A stretch of DNA of 64,000 nucleotides from NCBI RefSeq assembly GCF_017581925.1, contig NZ_JAGEVG010000006.1, positions 124,001 through 188,000 of the forward strand. Reading direction: 5' to 3'. This DNA is from Gelidibacter pelagius (GTDB lineage: Bacteria > Bacteroidota > Bacteroidia > Flavobacteriales > Flavobacteriaceae). Each line of letters opens with the position of its first letter. Position 1 is the stretch's first letter. Below are positions 9,415 to 18,845 of this stretch, piece by piece. The notes under the pieces were generated by a model. The model did not search any database. It was not told the DNA's origin and saw nothing but the letters and a program-made list of their open reading frames with translations. The position numbers were made by a program, and so were the translations under genes.

Positions 9415-10437
9415 ATGATAACCATAAAAGTCAACTCTTTGCCAGTAGATTTGGTCATAAAGGATTTGGCGGCAGCATTTCAATTGCCTTTTCAGCTTAA
9501 TTGCCGTGAATATCTTGTTGAACTCTCAGAGAATATAGGTGAAGGCTATATCAAGGCAATGATGCTTGAGTCTGGACTTGGCATTATCGAATACCATTGT
9601 AAATTTAAAATGGATGTCGAAATTCAATTTGTAAAAGACTTTACACACCCCTTAAAATTTTTATACTGTACAAAAGGCAGCTTTGTACATCGATTTTCCA
9701 ATGAAGATAAGCTTCATGATCTGCAAGAATATCAACAGGCTATTGTGGCAAGTCAAGACTATAACGGTCACGTCATCAGCCTAAAGAAAAATCAAGAAGT
9801 CAATCTTTATAGCTTGGAAATGGATCGAGAACGCTTTATGCTCTATGATGAATGCTCCTCTGAACTTATTAAATCTGATCTCAATGATATTTTTGGTGAT
9901 GTTTTGGCTAAAAACAGTTTTTACCATGAAGGATATTATAGTTTAGCCCTTGCTGAAGTATTTGAACAGATAAAAAATTTCAATGACAATTACTTTTTAA
10001 GGACCATTTTTATGATTAGTTGCGGGTATCAATTGCTGGGAAACCAAATTGCACAATACCAAGACGATCTGAATAATGAAGAAAACAGGCATGTTTTAAG
10101 GCAATATGAGGTCTCTAGGGTAAGAGAAGCTGTTCAGTTCATCCATCAAAATATTGAGAAAACGAATACCATCAATGATATTTGTAAAGAAGTGGGCCTT
10201 ACGGAAACTAAACTTCAAGAAGGTTTTAAAATCCTTTATAACTCCACAATCAATAATTATATTAATGACGTACGATTGAATCTTGCGTCTCAATTATTAA
10301 GAAGTACAAATTTCAACATCTCAGAAATCGTTTATAAAGTCGGCTTGACGAGTAGAAGCTATTTTTCAAAAATATTTAAGGAAGAATATCAGATAACCCC
10401 AACGGAATACCGTCAAATGCATATAAAAAACACATAA
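9415..10437 (+). CDS. AraC-family transcriptional regulator
   Basis: The 340-residue protein has a C-terminal AraC-type double helix-turn-helix (about residues 235-335) with the second-helix signature ISEIVYKVGLTSRSYFSKIFKEEYQITPTEYR. The N-terminal 220 residues form a sensor domain that I do not recognise beyond a cupin-like region around FKMDVEIQFVKDF. The start is an ATG 60 bp after bshA. No target gene is evident; the outer-membrane barrel gene just downstream is in the opposite direction and shares a terminator with it. Confidence 0.85.
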   Translation: MITIKVNSLPVDLVIKDLAAAFQLPFQLNCREYLVELSENIGEGYIKAMMLESGLGIIEYHCKFKMDVEIQFVKDFTHPLKFLYCTKGSFVHRFSNEDKLHDLQEYQQAIVASQDYNGHVISLKKNQEVNLYSLEMDRERFMLYDECSSELIKSDLNDIFGDVLAKNSFYHEGYYSLALAEVFEQIKNFNDNYFLRTIFMISCGYQLLGNQIAQYQDDLNNEENRHVLRQYEVSRVREAVQFIHQNIEKTNTINDICKEVGLTETKLQEGFKILYNSTINNYINDVRLNLASQLLRSTNFNISEIVYKVGLTSRSYFSKIFKEEYQITPTEYRQMHIKNT

Positions 10438-10438
10438 A

Positions 10439-10475
10439 AAAACCATCACTATATAAATAATGATGGTTTTATTTT
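10439..10475. terminator. Bidirectional terminator between the AraC regulator and the beta-barrel gene
   Basis: AAAACCATCA at 10439-10448 pairs with TGATGGTTTT at 10461-10470 around a 12-nt loop. T-runs on both strands make it usable by both convergent genes. Confidence 0.75.
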
Positions 10476-10499
10476 TATTTCTCTTAGAGAAATTAATTT

Positions 10500-10994
10500 C
10501 TAAAATCTATATCTGATACCTAAGGCAATATCGAAATCCAAATCGTCATTATAATCATTTCCAAAAGCAATTTCTGGTCTGAAATCTAATGACAGCATTA
10601 AAGGGATATCAAAAACGTATTCTATTCCTATATCACCAGCAATAAACACAAAGGTCTGATTGTCTTTGTAGTGTCTACCCTCATCCTTGTATTTATAACC
10701 ATAACTTGCAAGACCTGCACCAGGGCCTGCATACCAATTAAAGCCACCATCAATGTTCCAAACCCATTGGTAAATACCAGCAAGTTTAAATCCATCGTAG
10801 TTACTTCCATTTCTTAGTCCCAAATCCAATTCTAAACGATTGTTAGAGCCAAGAGCGCGTTGGTAAGAGACTTCCGCTCCAAAACCATCACTGTCGCCAA
10901 TACGTAAACCAATGGCGTTGTCAGCAATATCCTGCGCATTCATAAACATAGTGCCCCCAACAAAGGCAATAGCGATTAAAAATATTTTTTTCAT
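10500..10994 (-). CDS. Outer-membrane beta-barrel protein, small
   Basis: The 164-residue protein has a signal peptide (MKKIFLIAIAFVGGTMFMNAQ) and then alternating hydrophobic/polar strands with many Gly, Tyr and Asp residues. It ends in ..GIRYRF, the terminal aromatic residue used by the BAM machinery. It is about the right size for an eight-stranded barrel of the OmpW/OmpX kind. Function is unknown. A TAnnTTTG box on the same strand lies 23 bp before the ATG. It shares a terminator with the AraC-type gene. Confidence 0.82.
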   Translation of the reverse strand: MKKIFLIAIAFVGGTMFMNAQDIADNAIGLRIGDSDGFGAEVSYQRALGSNNRLELDLGLRNGSNYDGFKLAGIYQWVWNIDGGFNWYAGPGAGLASYGYKYKDEGRHYKDNQTFVFIAGDIGIEYVFDIPLMLSLDFRPEIAFGNDYNDDLDFDIALGIRYRF

Positions 10995-11016
10995 AATTAA
11001 AGTTTTAAAGTTTTAA

Positions 11017-11024
11017 CAAAAATA
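11017..11024 (-). promoter_or_regulatory. -7 promoter box TATTTTTG of the beta-barrel gene
   Basis: Read on the minus strand the octamer matches TAnnTTTG, 23 bp upstream of the ATG at 10994. No convincing -33 TTG was found. Confidence 0.45.
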
Positions 11025-11127
11025 CATCTTGGATTGATATTCGAGAGAAATTATAACGCCAACTTTGTGTTAAAATTGGCTAAATACCCCTAAATTTATG
11101 ACAAAATTTTAAGATTTAGAAAAGTCA

Positions 11128-14055
11128 ATGGTAATAGAGTCAAGCAAAGTGTTAAAAGAGCTCAAACAGCAGTTGGAAGGGCAGTTATTTACTGACGATT
11201 TAATGAGAGCTCTGTATGCGACAGATGCTTCGGTATATAGAAAATTACCATTGGGTGTAGCATATCCCAAAACTCTTGAGGATTTAAAATTGCTCATTAA
11301 TTTTGCAAATTCCCATTCAACATCTCTAATCCCTCGTACGGCAGGGACATCTTTGGCAGGTCAATGTGTTGGTGAGGGAATTGTAGTCGATGTTTCCAAG
11401 CATTTCACTAAAATTATTGACCTTGATGAAAATGCGAGAACTGTCACAGTTCAACCAGGTGTTGTAAGAGATGAACTCAACAACTTCTTAAAACCTTTTG
11501 GTCTTTTTTTTGGCCCGAATACGTCCACTTCCAACCGCTGTATGATTGGAGGTATGGTTGGGAACAACTCCTCGGGAACCACCTCAATTCAATACGGTGT
11601 TACCAGAGATAAGGTTTTGAAGATGAAAACCTTGTTGAGCGATGGGAGTGAAGCGGTCTTCGAGAATACAAGCAAAGCTGAATTCTTTAAGAAAGCAAAA
11701 TTAAGCAGCTTAGAAGGTAATATTTACCAGACCATATATAAGGAACTTCATTCAGAGGCTGTCCAGAAACGAATTACCGATAATTTTCCAAAACCCGAAA
11801 TTCATAGAAGGAATACAGGCTATGCCATTGATGAACTTCTGAAAAATGAAGTTTTTTCTGAGACATCCCAAGCCTTTAATATGTGCAAGTTATTATCGGG
11901 AAGTGAAGGAACGCTTGCATTTACCACCGAAATAATGCTCCAATTGGATCCGTTGCCACCAAAAGAAAGTATAATGGTTGCAGCACATTTTGACAGTATA
12001 GAAAATTGCTTGCAGAGTGTCGAACTGACCATGCAGCACAATCTATTTACATGTGAAATGATGGATAAAACCATCTTGGATTGTACAAAGCAAAATAAGA
12101 CCCAGGCTGAAAACAGGGCATTTATTGTTGACGATCCCAAAGCCATTTTAATGTGTGAGGTTCGGGCGGATTCTTTTGAAGACGTAGAAAAACAAGCTGA
12201 ACACCTGGTAAAAGCCATTCAGGATTCTGGATTAAGTTATGCATGGCCTGTTCTTATTGGGGCGGTGATCGAAAAAGCCGTTGAGTTAAGAAAAGCAGGA
12301 TTGGGGCTGTTGGGCAATATTATTGGCGATAGAAAATCGGCAGCTTGTATCGAGGATACGGCCGTCGCATTACCTGATTTGGCCAACTATATCGCTGAGT
12401 TTACACAATTGATGAAGGGACACAATCAGGAAGCCATTTATTATGCGCATGCCGGGGCCGGAGAACTACATTTGAGACCTATCCTCAATCTTAAAAAAAG
12501 CGAAGATGTTGCCATGTTCAGACAGATCACAACGGATGTGGCGCATCTGGTTAAGAAATATCAAGGTTCCATGAGTGGAGAACACGGTGATGGTATCGTA
12601 AGAGCTGAATTTATTCCATTAATGATTGGTGAGGAAAATTATCAATTGTTGAAGCGCATAAAAAAAGTCTTTGATCCTCAGGATATTTTCAATCCCGGAA
12701 AAATCGTAGATGCCTATCCAATGGATCAGAATCTACGCTATCAACCTGATAGAACTGAACCCGAAATAGAGACCATAACGGACTTTTCAGCCTCTTTGGG
12801 TATTTTAAGAGAGGCTGAAAAATGCAATGGTTCTGGTGATTGTAGGAAGTTACCTGAATTTGGTGGCACAATGTGTCCGAGCTATAGAGCAACTCGTAAT
12901 GAAAAGGATACCACCCGTGCCAGAGCAAATGCATTGCGCGAGTTTTTGACAAATTCAGAGAAAGCTAATAAGTTTGACCATAAGGAATTAAAGGATGTTT
13001 TTGACCTTTGTTTGAGTTGTAAGGCGTGTGCGAGCGAATGTCCAAGCAGTGTGGATGTTGCAAGTTTAAAAGCAGAGTTTCAATACCAATATCAAAAGGC
13101 AAACGGGGTCTCATTGAGAACAAAATTGTTCGCCTATAACAATACTTTGAATGGGTTTTCAAGTGCGCTTCCGCGGATGACAAATTTCTTTTTCAAAAAC
13201 AGCTTAACGTCGTCAATTATAAAGAATACTTTCGGAATTGCTAAAGAGAGATCGCTTCCTTTGATCTCAAGAAAGAGTTTAGATAAGTATATACAATCAT
13301 TTGACAATAAGAATATTGATGGTAATAGTATTAAAACAGTCTACTTTTTTAATGATGAGTTTACCAATCATTTGGATACACCGATTGGAGAGGATGCCAT
13401 AGAACTTTTGACACGTCTGAATTATAATATAAAGTTTGTTCGGCATTCAGAATCTGGACGCTCATTCATCTCCAAAGGGCTTCTGGAGCAAGCTAAAAAA
13501 TTGGCCAATAAGAACGTGGCAATTTTTAAAGATTTGATTTCTGCAGAAACACCATTAATCGGGATTGAACCTTCGGCAATATTGACATTCACGGATGAGT
13601 ATCCAAGATTGGCAGACGATAAAGTAGCCGCCCAACATATTGCAAAGCACAGCTTATTGATTGAAGAGTTTATTCAGCAAGAAATCAACTTAGGACATAT
13701 CAAGGCATCGCAATTTACATCCGACTCTAAAACGATAAAGTTCCATGGACATTGCCACCAAAAGGCCTTGCGCAACCAGTTGTCCAGCTTTACAATTCTC
13801 AATCTCCCTGAGAACTATAAAGTGACCATTATCCCTAGTGGTTGTTGCGGAATGGCAGGAAGTTTTGGGTATGAAAAGGAACATTATGAAGTCAGTATGC
13901 AAATTGGGGAGCAGACCTTGTTTCCTGCGGTAAGAAAAGCTCCTGAGGCGGCACTGATCTCGGCAAACGGCACCAGTTGTAGACACCAAATCATGGATGG
14001 CACGCAAACAGAAGCGCTGCACCCCATCACGATTTTGAGGCGTGCACTCCTATAG
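11128..14055 (+). CDS. FAD-linked oxidase fused to Fe-S/CCG reductase, D-2-hydroxyacid dehydrogenase type
   Basis: The 975-residue protein joins three parts. An FAD-binding type 4 domain occupies roughly residues 20-260 (PRTAGTSLAGQ and GGMVGNNSSGTTS). A FAD-oxidase C-terminal domain runs to about 540 and includes HAGAGELHLRP and SGEHGDG. A GlpC-like part follows with 4Fe-4S clusters (CLSCKACASECP) and CCG motifs (GHCHQKAL, SGCCGMAGSFG). This is the architecture of YdiJ and of LDH/D-2-hydroxyglutarate dehydrogenases, which oxidise D-2-hydroxyacids and pass electrons to the membrane pool. The substrate cannot be read from sequence. It is a single-gene unit. Confidence 0.9.
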   Translation: MVIESSKVLKELKQQLEGQLFTDDLMRALYATDASVYRKLPLGVAYPKTLEDLKLLINFANSHSTSLIPRTAGTSLAGQCVGEGIVVDVSKHFTKIIDLDENARTVTVQPGVVRDELNNFLKPFGLFFGPNTSTSNRCMIGGMVGNNSSGTTSIQYGVTRDKVLKMKTLLSDGSEAVFENTSKAEFFKKAKLSSLEGNIYQTIYKELHSEAVQKRITDNFPKPEIHRRNTGYAIDELLKNEVFSETSQAFNMCKLLSGSEGTLAFTTEIMLQLDPLPPKESIMVAAHFDSIENCLQSVELTMQHNLFTCEMMDKTILDCTKQNKTQAENRAFIVDDPKAILMCEVRADSFEDVEKQAEHLVKAIQDSGLSYAWPVLIGAVIEKAVELRKAGLGLLGNIIGDRKSAACIEDTAVALPDLANYIAEFTQLMKGHNQEAIYYAHAGAGELHLRPILNLKKSEDVAMFRQITTDVAHLVKKYQGSMSGEHGDGIVRAEFIPLMIGEENYQLLKRIKKVFDPQDIFNPGKIVDAYPMDQNLRYQPDRTEPEIETITDFSASLGILREAEKCNGSGDCRKLPEFGGTMCPSYRATRNEKDTTRARANALREFLTNSEKANKFDHKELKDVFDLCLSCKACASECPSSVDVASLKAEFQYQYQKANGVSLRTKLFAYNNTLNGFSSALPRMTNFFFKNSLTSSIIKNTFGIAKERSLPLISRKSLDKYIQSFDNKNIDGNSIKTVYFFNDEFTNHLDTPIGEDAIELLTRLNYNIKFVRHSESGRSFISKGLLEQAKKLANKNVAIFKDLISAETPLIGIEPSAILTFTDEYPRLADDKVAAQHIAKHSLLIEEFIQQEINLGHIKASQFTSDSKTIKFHGHCHQKALRNQLSSFTILNLPENYKVTIIPSGCCGMAGSFGYEKEHYEVSMQIGEQTLFPAVRKAPEAALISANGTSCRHQIMDGTQTEALHPITILRRALL

Positions 14056-14231
14056 TCTTAAATTTTAAGGCGATTTTATAGCACATTAAATATTGAATTT
14101 GACTTATTTGTTTTTTGGCGAATATCAATGCGGGTTAAGAATAAGTGTTCCGTGGAATAATCACTTGGTTTTATGAAGGAATTGTTATCTTTCGACAATA
14201 AAAAATTTAGAAAACGTTTAAAAATTCTATT

Positions 14232-14261
14232 TTTGTTTCTCTCAGAATACAATTACATTAG
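14232..14261 (+). promoter_or_regulatory. Probable aroC promoter
   Basis: TTTG at 14232-14235 and TACATTAG at 14254-14261 are separated by 18 bp, close to the Bacteroidota TTTG/TAnnTTTG arrangement with one mismatch in the -7 box. The implied leader before the ATG at 14277 is only about 9 nt. Confidence 0.4.
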
Positions 14262-14276
14262 CACAAAATAATATCT

Positions 14277-15344
14277 ATGGCAGGAAATTCCTTCGGAAAA
14301 TTGTTTAAACTCACAACCTTTGGTGAGTCTCACGGTGTCGCCATTGGTGGCGTTATTGATGGTTGTCCATCAGGAATAAAGTTGGATTTTGATGCCATTC
14401 AGTTAGAAATGGACCGCCGCAAACCAGGTCAATCTGATATTGTCACGCAGCGCAAGGAATCAGATGTGGTTGAGTTCCTATCAGGAATTTTTGAAGGTCA
14501 AACTACAGGCACTCCAATTGGCTTCATCATCAAAAACACCGACCAGAAATCAAAAGACTATTCTCATATAAAAGATGTTTACCGTCCGAGTCACGCCGAT
14601 TACACTTACGACAAAAAGTATGGTGTTCGTGATTATCGAGGTGGCGGACGAAGTTCTGCACGAGAAACCGCTTGCCGAGTTGTTGCAGGCGCCGTTGCAA
14701 AACAAATGCTGAAAGACGTTGAGATTCATGCTTATACATCTTCAGTTGGAGACCTTTTTTTAGATAAACCTTATCAAGATCTTGACTTTTCAAAAATTGA
14801 AAGCAATACTGTACGTTGTCCAGACGAAACTATTGCAAATCAAATGATTGAAAGAATCAGAGAGATTAGAAAACAAGGGGATACCATTGGCGGAACGGTC
14901 ACTTGCGTGATTCAAAATCTACCTATCGGGCTTGGAGAACCTGTCTTTGATAAATTGCATGCTGAACTTGGCAAAGCCATGTTGTCCATCAATGCTGTGA
15001 AAGGCTTTGAATATGGTAGCGGATTTTGCGGAGCCAAAATGAAAGGAAGTGAGCACAACGATCAGTTCAACGAAGATGGAAGTACCAAAACCAATTTATC
15101 AGGAGGTATTCAAGGTGGTATCAGCAATGGCATGGATATTTACTTTAGAGTGGCATTCAAACCGGTAGCCACGATTATACAGAAGCAAAACACGCTTGAC
15201 AATAAAGGTGATATTGTAGAAATGCAAGGAAAAGGGAGACATGATCCTTGCGTGGTTCCAAGAGCTATTCCTATTGTCGAGGCAATGGCTGCGTTGGTTC
15301 TAGCAGATTACCAACTCCTGCGCAGGCAGGAGTCTTATGAATAA
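14277..15344 (+). CDS. aroC: Chorismate synthase
   Basis: AroC converts 5-enolpyruvylshikimate 3-phosphate to chorismate using reduced FMN, the last shikimate-pathway step. The 355-residue protein begins [19 protein letters not shown], one of the family signatures, and contains [13 protein letters not shown] and [16 protein letters not shown]. All are present and uninterrupted. The last codons (LLRRQESYE) are written by a 20-bp imperfect palindrome that looks like an intergenic repeat, so the C-terminal tail seems to have been replaced or extended by repeat DNA. The catalytic core is unaffected. Confidence 0.95.
   Translation: MAGNSFGKLFKLTTFGESHGVAIGGVIDGCPSGIKLDFDAIQLEMDRRKPGQSDIVTQRKESDVVEFLSGIFEGQTTGTPIGFIIKNTDQKSKDYSHIKDVYRPSHADYTYDKKYGVRDYRGGGRSSARETACRVVAGAVAKQMLKDVEIHAYTSSVGDLFLDKPYQDLDFSKIESNTVRCPDETIANQMIERIREIRKQGDTIGGTVTCVIQNLPIGLGEPVFDKLHAELGKAMLSINAVKGFEYGSGFCGAKMKGSEHNDQFNEDGSTKTNLSGGIQGGISNGMDIYFRVAFKPVATIIQKQNTLDNKGDIVEMQGKGRHDPCVVPRAIPIVEAMAALVLADYQLLRRQESYE
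15314..15333. repeat. REP-like palindrome at the 3' end of aroC
   Basis: ACTCCTGC and GCAGGAGT are inverted around a short centre, inside the last codons of aroC. The following spacer also carries a partner-like stretch, TTCCCGCCTTCGCGGAAAT, near 15400. Confidence 0.55.
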
Positions 15345-15428
15345 AAGACGGAGCCTTAAGCTTCCGAAAATCACCCATGATTAAAAATTAAGAGATTCCC
15401 GCCTTCGCGGAAATGAAAACATAATTAC

Positions 15429-16874
15429 ATGAAAAAATTAGCACTACACTGGAAAATCATCATTGGAATGGTCCTTGGCGTTATATGGGCATTATTATCC
15501 AGCTACATGGGCTGGAGCGCATTTACCATCAATTGGATTGACCCATTTGGTACTATTTTCATTAATTTATTGAAATTGATTGCAGTTCCTTTGGTGTTGT
15601 TTTCCATAATTGGTGGTGTTGCAAATATTGGAGATCCTTCAAGCTTGGGAAGAATGGGAGGGAAAACCTTACTTCTTTATCTCCTGACGACGATTTTTGC
15701 CATTTCCTTAGGTTTAATTTTAGTTAATACGATAAAGCCTGGAAAGCTCATAGACGAGCAAAGCCGAATAGACAACCGAATCAACTATGAAATTTGGGCC
15801 AGTTCTCAAGGGCATGAAATCAAAGATGGTATCAATTATTTAAAGGATCCAGAGTTTTTAGAAAGAGCACAGGAAATTTCCGAATTAACCAAGCAAGATT
15901 TAAAAGAAGTTTCGGTCTCAGACAAAATAGCAACCGCTGACCAACGCAAAGAAACAACGCCTTTGCAGCCGTTGATTGATATCGTTCCCGACAACTTCTT
16001 CTACTCACTTTCCAATAATGGTTTGATGTTGCAAATTATATTTTTTGCAATTTTCTTTGGCGTCTGTCTATTATTTATCCCAAATGAAAAATCGGGACCA
16101 GTCTTAAAATTGGTCGATGGTATAAACGAGGTGTTTCTTAAAATGGTGGATTTGGTTATGCAAGCCGCTCCATTTTTCGTTTTTGCCCTGTTGGCAGGCG
16201 TAGTGAGTAAAATGGCTGGGGATGATATTGGGAAAGTCGTTGAGATATTTAAAGGACTTAGTTGGTATTCATTAACTGTTCTTAGTGGTCTTTTGACTAT
16301 GATATTCATAACTTATCCTTCGATTTTAAAGACTTTTGTTAAAAAGATCCCTTATGCTGGCTTTTTTAAGGCAATGAGTCCGGCTCAGACCTTGGCATTT
16401 TCAACATCGAGCAGTGCCGCTACACTTCCTATCACCATGGAATGTGTGGAGCAAAACCTTGGCGTAAACAAAAAAATAAGCAGTTTCGTTCTACCAATTG
16501 GCGCCACCGTGAATATGGATGGCACCAGTTTATACCAAGCCGTAGCAGTGGTCTTTTTAGCCCAATTGCATATGATTGATTTGACTATAGGGCAGCAACT
16601 CACCGTGGTAATGACCACAACATTGGCTTCTATAGGTTCTGCAGCAGTACCAAGTGCAGGCTTGGTGATGTTGATTATTGTGTTGGATTCCGTAGGGCTT
16701 AACCCCGCTTGGATTGCCATCATTTTCCCTGTTGACCGTATTCTTGATATGTTCAGAACTGTGGTTAACGTCACTGGAGACGCCACCGTTTGTGCAATAA
16801 TAGCTGATGGCGAGAATATGTTGAATTATGAAGATGCCAAAGATCCAACAGAAACTTTCGATTTGAAATCTTAA
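15429..16874 (+). CDS. Dicarboxylate/amino acid:cation symporter (DAACS family)
   Basis: The 481-residue inner-membrane protein is a sodium- or proton-coupled importer of glutamate, aspartate or C4-dicarboxylates. The diagnostic serine-rich re-entrant loop (STSSSAATLPITMECVE) and the NMDGTSLYQ motif of transmembrane segment 7 are present, as is the GDATVCAII end of segment 8. An approximately 85-residue polar insertion lies between the third and fourth membrane segments (residues about 105-190). That makes the protein longer than GltP (437 residues) and is typical of Bacteroidota members. It is convergent with the EamA gene, with only two bases between the stops. Confidence 0.9.
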   Translation: MKKLALHWKIIIGMVLGVIWALLSSYMGWSAFTINWIDPFGTIFINLLKLIAVPLVLFSIIGGVANIGDPSSLGRMGGKTLLLYLLTTIFAISLGLILVNTIKPGKLIDEQSRIDNRINYEIWASSQGHEIKDGINYLKDPEFLERAQEISELTKQDLKEVSVSDKIATADQRKETTPLQPLIDIVPDNFFYSLSNNGLMLQIIFFAIFFGVCLLFIPNEKSGPVLKLVDGINEVFLKMVDLVMQAAPFFVFALLAGVVSKMAGDDIGKVVEIFKGLSWYSLTVLSGLLTMIFITYPSILKTFVKKIPYAGFFKAMSPAQTLAFSTSSSAATLPITMECVEQNLGVNKKISSFVLPIGATVNMDGTSLYQAVAVVFLAQLHMIDLTIGQQLTVVMTTTLASIGSAAVPSAGLVMLIIVLDSVGLNPAWIAIIFPVDRILDMFRTVVNVTGDATVCAIIADGENMLNYEDAKDPTETFDLKS

Positions 16875-16876
16875 GA

Positions 16877-17782
16877 TCAAATATGCGCAGCACGCCTTCG
16901 GTTGATCCTGTTTTTAATTGCAGCAAAATTAAAGATGACAATAGAGATAATAATCAAGAGATAACAAATGGCTTCAATAAAGCTGACCTTTTCATCAAAA
17001 TAGAAAATGGCGAGCATGAAGTTAATGAGCGGATTCAAATAAATAAAAACGCCAACTACAGAAGAGTTCAATCCTCTTAAGGCATAAATATTAAGAAACA
17101 TTGGAATGATGGTAAATACCACAGCAATCAAAGCTAACATTCCGTAGAAAAATGGTGTTTTTTCGTTGGGAGAATCATAGCTAATGATGAAGGGCAACAG
17201 AAAAATCACTGCAAAAAAGACTTGGCAAGTCAGCACTAAAAAACGATCCATTTCTTGATTTTTTCGTTGTAAGACCAAATACAAAGCATACGTCAATGCA
17301 ATGATCATACTGTAAAACAGATCCGTGAAATTTCCTAAGGACAATAATAGACATCCTATTAAACTCAACACTACGGAGACCCATTGCAATTTCAAAAGCT
17401 TTTCCTTGAGTAGTAAATAAGCCAATACCATGGTCAAGATTGGACAGATAAGATAGGCCAAAGACGTGGCACTTACGCTCACGTTGTTCATCACATAAAT
17501 AAAAATATACCAGTTAAGGGCCAAAAATAAGCCGCTCAGTACATTGATGATGACGATACGCCGTTTGTCGGTTGTTGTCAGCGAATTGAACAACTTTATA
17601 TTTGTTTTCAATGCTTTCGGTCGAAGCACTAAGGACACAAAAAACATGATGACGACAGATCCCAAGGTCCGATAACTCAGGATATCAAATGCCGAAAAGG
17701 AGTCAAGAGACTTCAGTGCAATGCTAAAAAAGCCCCATATAGTAAAGGCCGAGATTACTGCTATATAATACTTTGAGTTCAT
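16877..17782 (-). CDS. EamA-family transporter, RarD-like
   Basis: The 301-residue protein is almost wholly hydrophobic, with ten predicted membrane segments in two EamA repeats. It starts MNSKYYIAVISAFTIWGFFSIALK, as in RarD proteins, whose substrate remains uncertain. The basic tail (KNRINRRRAAHI) is cytoplasmic by the positive-inside rule. Its stop is two bases from that of the convergent symporter gene, so the two mRNAs may overlap at their 3' ends. Function beyond small-metabolite transport is not supported. Confidence 0.85.
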   Translation of the reverse strand: MNSKYYIAVISAFTIWGFFSIALKSLDSFSAFDILSYRTLGSVVIMFFVSLVLRPKALKTNIKLFNSLTTTDKRRIVIINVLSGLFLALNWYIFIYVMNNVSVSATSLAYLICPILTMVLAYLLLKEKLLKLQWVSVVLSLIGCLLLSLGNFTDLFYSMIIALTYALYLVLQRKNQEMDRFLVLTCQVFFAVIFLLPFIISYDSPNEKTPFFYGMLALIAVVFTIIPMFLNIYALRGLNSSVVGVFIYLNPLINFMLAIFYFDEKVSFIEAICYLLIIISIVIFNFAAIKNRINRRRAAHI

Positions 17783-17928
17783 TCCAGAATTTTACAACAA
17801 GCTCGCAAAGGTATTCTAAAAACCTATGCACATCATGTTAAAATGCTTTTAAAAATGGCACTCTTCTTAAGTTCCAACGCTGTTCAATAAAAGCATATAT
17901 TAACTATAATTTATCATATTGAGTAGGG

Positions 17929-17955
17929 TTGACAGCACATTATTCTATAAATTTG
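17929..17955 (+). promoter_or_regulatory. Promoter of the amidohydrolase/DUF1704/ATP-grasp operon
   Basis: TTGACA begins at 17929 and TAAATTTG lies at 17948-17955, with 16 bp between TTG and the -7 box. The -7 box is an exact TAnnTTTG match. The leader to the ATG at 18015 would be about 53 nt. Confidence 0.55.
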
Positions 17956-18014
17956 TGAAGATGTGAGAATTTTATGTCACATAAAAGCTCTAAACTTCTT
18001 ATAATTTTCAATTC

Positions 18015-18845
18015 ATGCAAAAGCTCTCAATTCAAGACATTATCTCAAAAATAGAAAACGAAGATTTCTTTCACGCGGTCGCTTCTGACTATTCATTCAC
18101 CCTAAAAATTGACGATTACGTACCATACGCTTGCGCTGCCGTGCATAACGGACACCAGTTCCGTAAAGAATTATGGCCTAAGTGCCTGCATACAGAATAT
18201 GAGCGGTGGTATGAAGAAGATCCAAAGACCAAAACGATGCTGAAACCACATCCTATCGTGATTTCGGGAATGGACTCCAGATTTGAATATGATTTAAACA
18301 GAGCTCCAGAGAATGCCATTTATGAAGACGCCTGGGGTAAGCAGCTTTGGAAAGAACCATTGACCGAAGACGAAAAATCAAGAAGTCTTGAAAAACATCA
18401 GAACTTCTATAAAGTGGTCCACGCATTGATTCGAAAACTGGAACTAAAATTTGGATGCTGTGTGGTCTATGATCTGCATAGTTATAATTGGAAGCGCTGG
18501 GACAGGGAAGTACCAACTTGGAATTTGGGGACCTCCAATATAGACAACATACGTTTTGAAAAAGCAGTAGAGGCCTGGCGGGATCAGTTGTCTAAAATTA
18601 AGTTGCCAAATGATATCCCACCAACAGCCAAAATCAATGACACCTTTCAGGGCAATGGTTATTTTTTGAAATTCATCACCAATAACTTTAATAACACCTT
18701 AGTGTTGGCTACAGAAGTGGCTAAAATCTATTGTGATGAACTCGGACAGGTGATCTATCCGGAAGTTGTCTCTGCCATCAGAAAGGGCTTAAAGAAGCAA
18801 TTGCCCGAACATGCTTCAGATTTCTATAATATATATTCTAATTAA
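18015..18845 (+). CDS. N-formylglutamate amidohydrolase-family protein
   Basis: The 276-residue protein matches the N-formylglutamate amidohydrolase (HutG/FGase) family, zinc-dependent amidases related to carboxypeptidases. Motifs seen are CAAVHNGHQFR near the start, ISGMDSRFEYDLNR, and VVYDLHSYNWKR in the middle. No histidine-degradation genes are nearby, so a role in the Hut pathway is doubtful. Its stop is directly followed by the ATG of the DUF1704 gene, and an ATP-grasp gene follows, forming a three-gene operon. I infer it trims an N-acyl or amide group from the substrate or product of the other two enzymes. Confidence 0.82.
   Translation: MQKLSIQDIISKIENEDFFHAVASDYSFTLKIDDYVPYACAAVHNGHQFRKELWPKCLHTEYERWYEEDPKTKTMLKPHPIVISGMDSRFEYDLNRAPENAIYEDAWGKQLWKEPLTEDEKSRSLEKHQNFYKVVHALIRKLELKFGCCVVYDLHSYNWKRWDREVPTWNLGTSNIDNIRFEKAVEAWRDQLSKIKLPNDIPPTAKINDTFQGNGYFLKFITNNFNNTLVLATEVAKIYCDELGQVIYPEVVSAIRKGLKKQLPEHASDFYNIYSN

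Noticed and set aside
16557-16880. 107-codon minus-strand frame opposite the symporter gene
   Set aside because: It is antisense to the conserved end of the symporter (NMDGT region) and its translation has no family features.
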